A stretch of 64,000 nt of DNA. Origin: Bombyx mori (taxonomy: Eukaryota; Arthropoda; Insecta; Lepidoptera; Bombycidae). A model generated the notes under the pieces. It saw only the letters and a program-made list of their open reading frames with translations. It was not told the DNA's origin and did no database searches. The stretch's first letter is position 1. Each line of letters opens with the position of its first letter. The stretch lies in contig NC_085120.1 in assembly GCF_030269925.1 (NCBI RefSeq), positions 9,575,501-9,639,500 on the forward strand, given 5' to 3'. A program made the translations under genes and the position numbers. Of the stretch, positions 25,701-37,700 are shown in pieces.

Positions 25701-28700
25701 AGTTTCCTCGTATTCGTGGTTTGAAAATAATTATAATATTCAGTTTGTTTTTCTGTGATCTTTTTAAGCTGATAGCAAACGTTTTAGAAGTCACTGTCGC
25801 CATTGCGTTTTTCAATGCCAAAAGTTCATTCCGTTCATCGAGATTATATTATACGTACGTACTTAGTACATAATATCTCGATGACTCCGTTCCTGTATGG
25901 TTGGCTTAAAGTCTGAATTACGGACTTACCTTATATTTTTTGCTAATCACTTATTTCAACTTTTATGACTAAAGTTGTTCATTAGAAAATGTTCTACACC
26001 TAATGCCTTAAAGCTACGATTTTATTATGTTTTATAGGTAGGTATAGAAAAAAACAGTAGACGAAAACAGCACATAGATTGCGAATAGTAATTATTTAAA
26101 TTACGCGTTTATCGTCGAAGTCACTCGTGAACATGAGTTATGTACGTATTTCATTCTGAGGAATTGTTTGAGATGACACCATCATCTCGTTTTTACCATC
26201 GCACCGCCCGCCACCGAAGTAGAGTTCATCCATACTATCTGGAGTCGCTGCGTTCATCCACAATGCGTTTCCAGAGATCATTTTTGACACGTATCATCCG
26301 GCTTTGGAATGAGCTCCCCTGGTGCTATGACATGTCCTTCTTCAAACGAGGCTTGTGGAGAGTATTAAGCGGTAGGCAGCGGTCTCGCTCTGCCCTTGGC
26401 ATTGTTGCCGTAAATGAGCGACGGTAACCACTTACCTTCAGGTAGGCTCGTCTGCCTGCTCGGGCAATAAAAACTAAACAAAAAAAAATAATTAAAGAAA
26501 TTGGTACCTGCCTGCCTAATTTTGACACCGGCATAGCCACTTATATCTGTACGAGTACATCAGGAGTCTTATCTTTTTGGCTACGAAAACTTCCAAAGTA
26601 TTGTTGTTTCGGTTTCAAGACAAGTCCTCATCCACTCAGTGATACCTACAGCTATTACAATCTCCAACTAATTTGCCTACTTAAAACTGAAATGGTTGCC
26701 TGTTTAAAGCTAAAAAAACGTACCTAAATCTAATTTTGAACGCAGATAGGCATCTTGGTAATAATTTAAACCATTGACATGATAGGAAAATACTCTTTGT
26801 ACGGACTAGACACTTGACTCAATAATAGTAAAAGTAATGTCTAATTGAAATGAATGTAATGTGAGAAACAATAATGTTTTTTCGTGGCGACCTCCCGCGG
26901 AGACAACCCCTTTAAGCCAATAAGAATCGGTGAGTTGAACAAACTCGAGTAACCTCAAATACAACGACCTCAAATAGAAATCATCGCGATAAAGCAACGG
27001 GCAACCTAAATTTCATAGTTACGATTTCATAGAAGTTACGGTAATAAGGTTTCATTGGAGTGTGTCGTTAGTACCGTACCGTCTTCTAGATGTGAGATTT
27101 TTGACCAAACTGCCAAAGTAAAAACTGTTGATTTTGTTATAATTGGTTTTAATGTCTTTGGGTTCATTCAACGGTATCTTTCTGTTTCAATTTATCGTGG
27201 ACAGTTCGTAGAGTCTTAGTCATCGGAAAAATAGGGAGAATGAGAAACTCTTGTTAAAGTATAATCGGGGTGGGGGCAGGTTCTCGATCGCTCTAACTGC
27301 AGTGGCGGCTCTGGCGAGGATAGTTTAGCTGCATTTGTTATTTTCGAACGAAAAGCGTCCAGTCAGACGACCGGGATACCGTTGGCTCGACAATGAAAAA
27401 TATTTCGCAGTAAACAATGAAAAATATCTCGCAGTAAACAATGAAAAATATCTTGCAGTAAACAATGAACATTTCTTGTGTCAGACGTCAAGATGGATGA
27501 ACCCACTGTAGTACCTAAGCTGTACAGTGGCGGATACAAGGGCGGATCCAGCTTTGGCGCCAGGAGGGGGTCACATAGTCAAATTTAGATGCGTTCGTTC
27601 CCAAACGTTTGCCATTATACAAAGTTATTATATTATATTAAATTAATTAAATATTGAATGTATGTAGTTACATAAAATCTGTACGGTGACAAAATATATA
27701 AATAAAATCATTATATTCAATTAGTGGTTCACCTAAGTCCTGGACCCAGCTCAGGGGGTGGTCATGACCCCCATGACCCTCCCCCTGGATCCGCCATTGG
27801 GCGGATACCTTTTAGCCCCCCTTCCCTTTTCCTTTTTATTTACGAATTAACATTTATGTATTACACTGGCATTAAATTTGAAACACATTTTCCAAAAATC
27901 AATTATAATAAAATAGAAAATATACCGCAATTCTTTGTATTGCGGATTATTTGGCGCCCCTTTTTGAGTAGCGCCCGGGGTATGATGCCCCCATGCTCCC
28001 CCTCGCTACGCCACTGAAGCTGTAGGTTAGTTTCAACACACTCTGACTAATTAGCTCACAAAAACGAACATCACTTAGGAAATGAATTTGAACAAAAATC
28101 TTTCACAATCCAAAATAGTTACGTTGTTATAATTTGTAATGCCATTCGAAGCCATCAAGGCATTCGTGTTCGTATTACTAAATAAAGTGTGGTTGGTATT
28201 CGCAGGATCAGGAATTGAGATACCATTTCGAGAAAGCGGCACGACGTGAGAACACTCTCATCGATACCTACATTTTCGATCCTGCGGACCGAATGATAAA
28301 CAGTTGACGTGACAAAACACGTCATTTCGGATCCTCCCGATCCACTAACGGTGCTTTTAGGTACCCCAAGGACCGTTCGTCGTTCTCGTCCAACCCGTTG
28401 CTTGCTAGTAAATCAACCCACAGACACAGCCCACTCAGTTTCTCGCCGGATTTTCTCAGTGGGTCGCGTTTCCGATCCGGTGGTAGATTCTACGAAGCAC
28501 TGTTCTTGCTAGAGTTAATGTTAGCATTAACGTCAGGTTTGAGCCCCGTGAGCTCAACTACTAGTTAAGTTTACGCTGAAATGGTCTCTCAAGACCGTCA
28601 GCTTAGGAAGGGAAAAAAAAGAGATATTCCAAGGATTGCAAACAGTGTCCTCAAATTGAATGTTACAAACATTTCTAATAAGCATTTTAACAATAAGTTT

Positions 28701-31700
28701 ATTTTGATTACGTTTCATGTGTAATTTTTTTTATTTTTATTTATAGCTTAGATGGGTGGACGAGCTCACAGCTCACCTGATGTTAAGTGGTTACAGGAGC
28801 CCATGGGCATCTACAATGTAAATGCGCCACCTACCTTGAGATATAAGTTCTAAGATCTCAGTATAGTTACAACGGCTGCCCCACCCTTCAAACCGAAACG
28901 CATCATTGCTTCACTGCAGAAATAGGCGGGGCGGTGGTACCTACCCGCGCGGACTCACAAGCGGTCCTACCACCAATTCAATTCAAATTAGGCATATGCA
29001 TTTTACGTAACATAAACGGTGTACGTAAAATAGATGCGTTGATAATTGTAGCTGGCACTCGTTTAGTTTAATTACTATTGGTACCAGCGACGATCAAGAT
29101 AAGATTGCTTGCTCGTTCATCAACATTAGCAAATAATATGCCAATTCATTAGTGTTTCTATTTACAATGGCGTTCCAACCTTGCCTTAGTTTGGCAGTGT
29201 CCGGTATGACCTCCAAAGACTGCGCCCTAAGGGAAAAAGGGGCCTTTCGATTTTACGGCTATTGATAAGTGATAGATTACCTATCTTTGAAAATACGGTC
29301 TGTACGCCAAAATGTATGACTTGCTTAATGATAAGAATATTAGTCATACTAGACGTTTTTTTTTTTTTTAGTTTATGCATACCATATATTTTATTACCAT
29401 TTATTATACCATTAATATAAATTTCATTGCACCTACCACTATTTACTCTGCACTACCTTTGGTTGACTGGTAGAGAATGCCTTAGGCATTAAGTCCGCCA
29501 ATGTAAATTTTACATGAAGTGTAATAAATAAAAAATAAAAATAAATATTTGTACGCCAGGGCGTTTGTCATGTGGATGAAAAAAATTTGTTGCGCCGTGA
29601 ACTGTGTGAGTATGCAGCGATTTGGCTTGGTGACTTGGCATTATTGAAGTCCAAGAGCGTCGATAGCCTTTTACTATAAGGTGGGCCGTATGCTCGTCTG
29701 CCTAGAAAGGCTATAAAAATACCAGCTGCTCCGCCACAATTACCATAAAGTTGGCCTACGTTTATGGGACCACTTGGTATTGGATCGTCTGGCTTAATTT
29801 TGTCATACAGTAAACATTCCGGTTCGGACAGGCGGGACATTGCGATATTTAAATGCATGATTGAATTAATGTCTGACGGTAAATTGTCTACGTTGTCTTC
29901 TCTCAAGGCCTAAGGGGTCAGTTGATCCCCTGAAAAGAAGGGAGCAGCCAAATTAGCTATAGGTTTACGTCTGTAGGTAAAACTGCATTTTATAAAATAT
30001 GTGAGATGCGTCTTACTGTGAGGTCAGTGATAAGTATAATTTTTTTTTTTTTTTTATTGCTTAGATGGATGGACGAGCTCACAGCCCACCTGGTGTAAAG
30101 TGGTTACTGGAGCCCATGGACATCTACAACGTAAATGCGCCACCCACCTTGAGATATAAGTTCTAAGATCTCAGTATAGTTACAACGGCTGGCCCACCCT
30201 TCAAACCGAAGCGCATTACTGCTTCACGGCAGAAATAGGCAGGGTACCTACCCGCGCGGACTCACAAAAGGTCCTACCACCATAACTCACAAAAGGTCCT
30301 ACCACCATAACTCACAAAAGGTCCTACCACCATAAAAACCCACTTTCGGGTTACATCAACACCGAGCTTTAAAATACCCTGTAAAAAATTACCACCATCA
30401 AGGGCGTTGTCTCGTCTGTACCCACATAATAATAAAAAGGATTTCAAATTTTTATATTCCTATAAAATATTACGCGTCAACTTAATAATAATATTACGCG
30501 TCAATATAAACTAATGCGATAAACAACAGTGCCATATTATCGCAAAACGGATTCCAATCGTATCTAATAAATTCTTATTGTATGTAACATGTAACTTAAT
30601 TTTCTTTATTAATCATTCAACACAAGTCAAACGAATTCGGGATTCTCAAAATAAAGTTTTGCTCCAGGTGAAAGATTAGAAATTGTGAAATATTTAAGTC
30701 GACGCTAATAACAATGTTTTTCAACAAATAGACCGTTAGATCTGTCATCCGGCACGAGATAACATCAATTTATAAACACGGATGTTCATCATTGTAACTT
30801 TGATGATATATGTTTAGAATTGATGTGGCTTAATCCACAATTCTTATTTTTTGTAAACTCCAAAAATTTAATGCAAGAATTGTTATTTTTTAGTTTTTCG
30901 ATAATAATACATTAAGGTATGCGATTTTTTTTTATATTTTTTTTATTGCTTAGATGGATGGACGAGCTCACAGCCCACCTGATGTTAAGTGGCTACTGGA
31001 GCCCATAGACATCTACAACGTAAATGCGCCACCCACCTCGAGATATAAGTTCTAAGGTCTCAGTATAGTTATAACGGCTACCCCACTCTTCGAACCGAAA
31101 CGCAATACTGCTTCACGGCGGAAATAGGCGGGGTGGTGGTACCTACCCGTGCGGACTCCCAAGTGGTCCTACCACCAGTGAATACGCAAATTATAATTTT
31201 GCGGGTTTGATTTTTATTACACGATGTTATTCCTTAACCGTGGAAGTCAATCGTGAACATTTTTTGAGCACGTATTTCATTAGAAATTTTTTATTTATTT
31301 GAAAGATACGGAAAGAGTACTTTGTCTTTTTCTAGACTAAAAGTGACTTTAATTTTATAAACCGTGACATGTTTATAAGTCGTTCGAAGTATAAAACTCT
31401 ATACTATAACTATACTGAGACCTTAGAACTTACATCTCAAGGTGGATGGCGCATTTACGTTGTAGATGTCTATGGGCTCCAGTAACTTAACGCCAGATGG
31501 GCTGTGAGCTCGGCCACCCATCTAAGCAATGAAAAAAAATCCTTACATTTTTTAGTTAAGCCTCTTCACTTCTAAAGGTGCGATATATATGTATGTAATA
31601 TGTAGATATACGTTACGTTGTAGGTACGTGTGGTACTTTTTGTGCAAAAAAACGATAAATAATAAATATTTTATCCGTTTTTACAATGCTTTTACTGGTT

Positions 31701-34700
31701 CATATTAACAAAGGAGTCTTATACATCAAACTTGAGCCGACCTATGTTAAGTGTATGTTAATTGTAGGTCTCTTTGCTAGGGCTTGTGTTAGCAAATTCT
31801 CTCAGGTTGAGCCCATGAGCTCCCATGACCCGTTCGGACGTTGCTGAAATATCCTTTCAGGCTTAAAAAAGTAGGTCTCCTCCTTATATTTTAATATCTC
31901 CTACGCTCTCGGGCTATATGCGTTCCGTTCTTAAAGACAGCTGTCACCAAATTATCCTTGAACGTAAAACTACAGGTAAGACGCGGTTACCAAATCACAG
32001 GTCGCTAACATCACAAAGCAATGTTACGTGTTAGTGACAGGGTCGATTCTTTCCTGTGTCAAGGTCGACGGAGGTACTGTAACGGTGTGAACGATTTGCG
32101 GCTTAATTACGAAAATATTGATTTAAGGCGTTGAACACACGACTCGTCCAAGTTAATCATAGAGAGCGCCCGCCGTGTAATAAAAATCTAACAGGGCCGG
32201 TGCAATGACCTATTGACACATCCACGAATTGCGGTTGGCCGAAAAAAACGAAACTCGGAAGCAATTCAATCAAATAATAACGAAATAGACGGAAGGTGTT
32301 ATAAGTTTCTTTTTTTTGGAGTTTATGGCCTGGTATCTAGACCTTTAGGCCAAGTTATAAGTATCGATTTACACATTGTATAGATTACTATAGCAAACAT
32401 ATAGATTATATTTTGAAAATTTAATTTGATTGATTTTCCTTTAAAAATTGTTAATTTTCCAATTTAAATATTAGCAAAATATTTTCCTTTAGTATTAGTC
32501 TATAACACAAACTAAAATAAATAAAGAAAATCATATCTGCTTATGTATAGTATCTATGAAAGATAAACATGTTTCCATTTGACAGAGGGGAGTAGTGGAC
32601 TTGAAAAAAAACATTCTAAAATGTAATTAGATTAAACATAGTAATACGTACTCGAATAAATTTCTGTTTTTAGCACGCTTTTATTAGATTGGTCTGTTTG
32701 TTTTTTTTGTAACGGAATCTTTGAACGTCATTTTCTCTGATTTCAAGACGTTCGATTAACTTTAAAATATGTCTAGGCTTCAAGGATCTTATGAAGAGAC
32801 AATAATTTTATAACTTCGCTCTAAAATCTTGGCTAATACCAACAGAAAAAAAAGTCATTTCTCATTGTCATTTAAGCGTGTTTTTTTTAAAGTTCAAATT
32901 ACATAGATATATTTCTCTAACTATTATGGCTGCCAGTGTTGACAGCTAGCCATTATTGTATGCTACGTCACTATGCGTGTGTGTACGTACGAAAATTGCA
33001 TCACACGTTGTAGCTGTAAGGCCTCATACCTACACAGTCTGAAGCGTCGTGGTCGGTCAGCGATTGGAAGTTAAATAATTAAATAAATATACTTAATGAA
33101 CACGCCGAACCTAGATGAGTTTATTGGTAGTTAATGGCTCTAGTATTCACCTCACAAGTTTATGTTGTACCATATTATTGTATGTATGTCATCCGAATTG
33201 CTCCGTTTCATTATGAAACAGCAATAAGAAGTTGATGATTATTATAATAAGATTGTGCATTACCCATGTAAATTTCACGGTTGTCGAATTCGGCCATCTT
33301 TCTATCACTACATATATGACTAACGGGCTTTCAAAATTATCTGGTAAAATTTACATTGTAAGCAACCCAGTGACAGTTGCAATACGTATGCACGAGCACT
33401 TAGCCTGCAAATGTGTATGGCGAACCAAACCGTGTTATTACGAAACACTAAAACAGCCTCGCACTAAAAAAAAATTTCCGCGTTTCTCTTTTAAGAACCT
33501 AGCTTTGGCGAAAAGAACGAATATGATTACACTCATCGAAATATTACGGTTTTCGATTTCTGAATCTACCTTCAAAAAGGGTGCCCCCACGAAGCTCATG
33601 TTTGCTGTGAATCCGTTATAAGTTTGTAAAGTATTACATTACAAATCCGATTGCGATTTCAAAAGCCTGTAATTCGATTGATCATAAATGTAACAGCAGC
33701 AAGTCTGACTACTGTTGTTAAACAACACAGATATCATGTTCCGTCAAAATATCATCAAAATTACCGCTAGAGCATGGCTTGTTGCCCTCGACCGGAATCT
33801 TTTTCGTATTTCTCTTTTCGTCCTTTTTTTGTGGACTTTCCGCATCGCGCTTACTGATTTTACCAATATTTTACAAATCAAGTCAACACGATCGTCTTCA
33901 ATTTAAAAACATAGACTTCGAGAATTGTCATAGCCATAGCTTTAACTTCAAAACTGTACACTTTTATTGGGAAGCATCAACGTGAGATCAACTTCGTGCT
34001 GTGTATGTATTAATAATAAATTAATAATAATTTTCATTCTCTATTTTCAGGTTTGATGAAAAGGAAAGCATATCGGGCGTGCAACAGCTCAAGTCCTCGG
34101 TCCAGAAGGGCATAAGGGCTCGCCTTTTGGAACTGTACCCTCATTTGGACAACTACATTGACCAGATCTTACCCAAGAAGGATACGTTTAGGATTGTCAA
34201 ATGGTTAGTACTTATTGTTGGACGGTTAAATTTGAGGGGACTGGGTTCTGTAGGTGAGGGGCTATTTAAAAACACTATGCTTCATTATAATTATATCCCA
34301 AATACTTTGTACACTATTACGCCTTTATAATATTTTATTTTATAAAACTTTTAGATGATGCTCTGACCGTGCCTAGATGAGAAGTCATTGTCTTCACTAA
34401 CGAGAAGACAATTATTTGTTTCAAACATTTAAAATAATTCCAATATTCGAAATCTGTAATCTTATATGTGTCAAGTGTTGCCTGCCATTACGTTCATATT
34501 CAAACTCCAACACTTATAGACGAACTTCCGACAGATGTTTGAAACCCTTGTGGTATACAGACGCAGACCGTCCACAGCAGAACAGTGCCGGTTTCCCCAT
34601 TCAGCTGGAAGCACCATTGCTTCGGGCTCCTTCGCGCCTTGAAGGGCCTCAGCACGCAAAATACTTACTACTAGTAGTAAAACCGCACAACTAATATAAA

Positions 34701-37700
34701 TTGTTATAGCCGTGCCCATACTGTAGTTGTACAAGTCCATTCAAATTATAAATATTATTATTTTGCATATGCAAACAACGTGATCAGGGGGGGACTAGTG
34801 AACCAATGCTCCCAATTTAAGGGCTCGTTTGGTCATATTAATATATGTTAAAGGTCCCGCGTTGGTTCTATCCGGCACTGATGTAGAATACAGACTTTTA
34901 TTGGTGTTAGGGTTTTTTTTAGCTTGCAATGTTACCGCTATCTTGCCTATTTCTGTCCCAAAGCCATCTTGTGTTCCGGTTTAATGTGAGAGTATGAAAT
35001 ACCACTGTGACTTCGAACTTGTGTCTTAAGGTGCAAGACAGCATTCGCGTTGTGACGTTTATCGTTTCATGAGCTTGTCTACCCGCCTAGAGCAGTAATA
35101 GAAATCTACCTCTTAATTCAATTTCGGAGTCAGTTTTTGGAATAATGTTCCATCATTGTTGTTCCGCCTTGTCATAATAATATGAAATTAATTTTTGAGG
35201 GTGTACTTTAAAATTTCAGTCACGATCACCTCGAGATAATGGTGAACAGTGCCGGCGACTTGCTATTCTTCAGGCATCGCGAGGGTCCCTGGATGCCAAC
35301 CTTAAAACTACTGCACAAATGTAAGAGAGGAATTTGATTTTTTTATAGCCTAGGTGGGTGAATGTCCTACCTGTCGGCTCCGACGGCATCCGCAACCGCG
35401 CGCTTAAACTGTTACCAGCCCAACTGATAACGATGTTGGCCACCATATTAAATGCTGCTATGACGAACTGCATCTTTCCCGCGGCGTGGAAAGAAGCGGA
35501 CGTTATCGGCATACACAAGCCGGGCAAACCGAAGAACGAAACCGCGAGTTACCGCCCCATCAGTCTCCTCCCGGCGATAGGCAAACTATACGAACGGCTC
35601 CTTCGTAAACGCCTCTGGGACTTCGTATCCGCGAATAAAATTCTTATAGACGAGCAGTTTGGATTCCGCGCCAGACACTCGTGCGTCCATAAAGTGCACC
35701 GCCTCACGGAGCATATCTTACTAGGGCTGAACAGGCGGAAACCCATTCCGACAGGAGCCCTCTTCTTCGATGTAGCGAAGGCGTTCGACAAAGTCTGGCA
35801 CAACGGTTTGATATACAAACTGTATAACATGGGAGTGCCAGACAGACTCGTGCTCATCATACGAGACTACTTGTCGAACCGTTCGTTCCGATATCGAGTC
35901 GAGGGAACGCGTTCCCGGCCCCGTCACGTCACAGCCGGAGTCCCGCAAGGCTCCGTCCTCTCCCCGTTACTATTCAGTTTGTATATCAACGATATACCCC
36001 GGTCTCCCATCTGGCGCTCTTCGCCGATGACACCGCCATCTACTACTCGTGTAGGAAGAAGGCGTTGCTTCATCGACGACTTCAGACCGCAGCTACCACC
36101 ATGGGACAGTGGTTCCGGAAGTGGCGCATCGACATTAACCCCACGAAAAGCACAGCGGTGCTCTTCAAAAGGGGTCGCCCTCCGAACACCACGCTGAGCA
36201 TCCCTCTCCCGACTAGGCGCGTCAACACCCCCGCCCCCGCCGTTCGCCCAATCACGATGTTCGACCAGCCCATACCGTGGGCCCCGAAGGTCAAATATTT
36301 AGGCGTCACCCTCGACAGTAGGATGACATTCCGCCCCCACATCAAGACGGTACGCGACCGTGCCGCCTTCATTCTAGGACGTCTCTACCCGATGATATGT
36401 AGGCGAAGTAAAATGTCCCTTAGAAATAAGGTGACACTCTACAAAACTTGCATACGCCCCGTCATGACCTATGCAAGTGTAGTGTTCGCTCACGCGGCCC
36501 GCATACACTTAAAATCCTTTCAAATCATTCAATCCCGTTTTTGCAGGATAGCCGTCGGAGCCCCGTGGTTCGTCAGGAATGTCGACCTCCATGACGACCT
36601 GGACTTAGAGTCCATCAGTAAGTATCTGCAGTCGGCGTCCATGCGCCACTTCGATAAAGCGGCACGACACGAGAACCCTCTCATCGTGGCCGCCGGTAAC
36701 TACATTCCCGATCCTGCGGACAGAATGGAAAGCAGTCGACGTCGCCCAAAACACGTCATCTCGGATCCTCCCGATCCACTAACGGTGCTTTTAGGTACTT
36801 CAAGCACCGGTCACCGTTCTCGTCGAACCCGTCGCTCGCGACGAAGGGCTCGACGAGTAAATTAACTCTCAGACACAGCCCACTGAGTTTCTCGCCGGAT
36901 CTTCTCAGTGGGTCGCGTTTCCGATCCGGTGGTAGATTCTGCGAAGCACGACTCTTGCTAGGGTTCGTGTTAGCAACATCGTCAGGTTTGAGCCCCGTGA
37001 GCTCACCTACTAAAGTTAGGGTTACGCTGACATAGCCGCTAGGGCTATCAGCTTAGGTAGGGAAAAAAAAAAAAAAAAAAAGTCCCACCTGATGTTAAGT
37101 GGTCACCGGAGCCCATATACATCTATAACGTAAATGCCGCCACCGACCTTGGGATATTAGTTCTAAGGTCTCAAACCGAAATGCATTACTGCTTCACGAC
37201 AGAAATAGGCAGAGCGGTGGTATCTACCTGTGCGGATACACAAGACGTCCTACTACGGGTTTTGATTTTTATTACACGATGTTATTCCTTCACCATGGAA
37301 GTCAATCGTGAGCATTTGTTAAGTACATATTTCATTAGAAAAATTGGTAGGTACCTGACTGCGGGAATGGAACACCGGTGCATCGCAAGATACGAATGCA
37401 CCGGACGTCTTATCCTTTAGACAACGACAACTTAAAATTAGTTTTATCTGTTTCTAGGTGTTAGGGGGAGCGTGTTTAACGCCAGACTGGTAGATAACAC
37501 AGAATATTTTTACGATGTAGCACCCGTAATCTTAAGTTCTACAGTAGACGACGGTAAATATTGCACACCGACTGTTGGAAAGAGACAATTAGTTTATTTC
37601 GGTTTCTTTGTCTCTGTCGCACCACTATCTATATGAGGTTTCTGATTCGTTGTTCAAGTGCTGTAGTGTGCGGTACTAATAGTTGACGCTCTACGAAGGC

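Larger units (their letters stand above)
7761..34050 (+). other. MCTS1: MCTS1 intron 1 (26.3 kb)
   Basis: Donor GTAAGTTCTA at 7761, acceptor TCTATTTTCAG ending at 34050. It contains the AdipoR gene, at least seven Bm1 copies, several LINE 3' ends and four MITE-like or hAT-like elements. Confidence 0.9.

Noticed and set aside
33232..33621. 129-codon plus-strand open frame in MCTS1 intron 1.
   Set aside because: Starts at a non-ATG codon, has no domain or coding bias, and lies in AT-rich intron.
36082..36372. Antisense open frames across the LINE reverse transcriptase.
   Set aside because: Mirror frames of a GC-rich coding strand.
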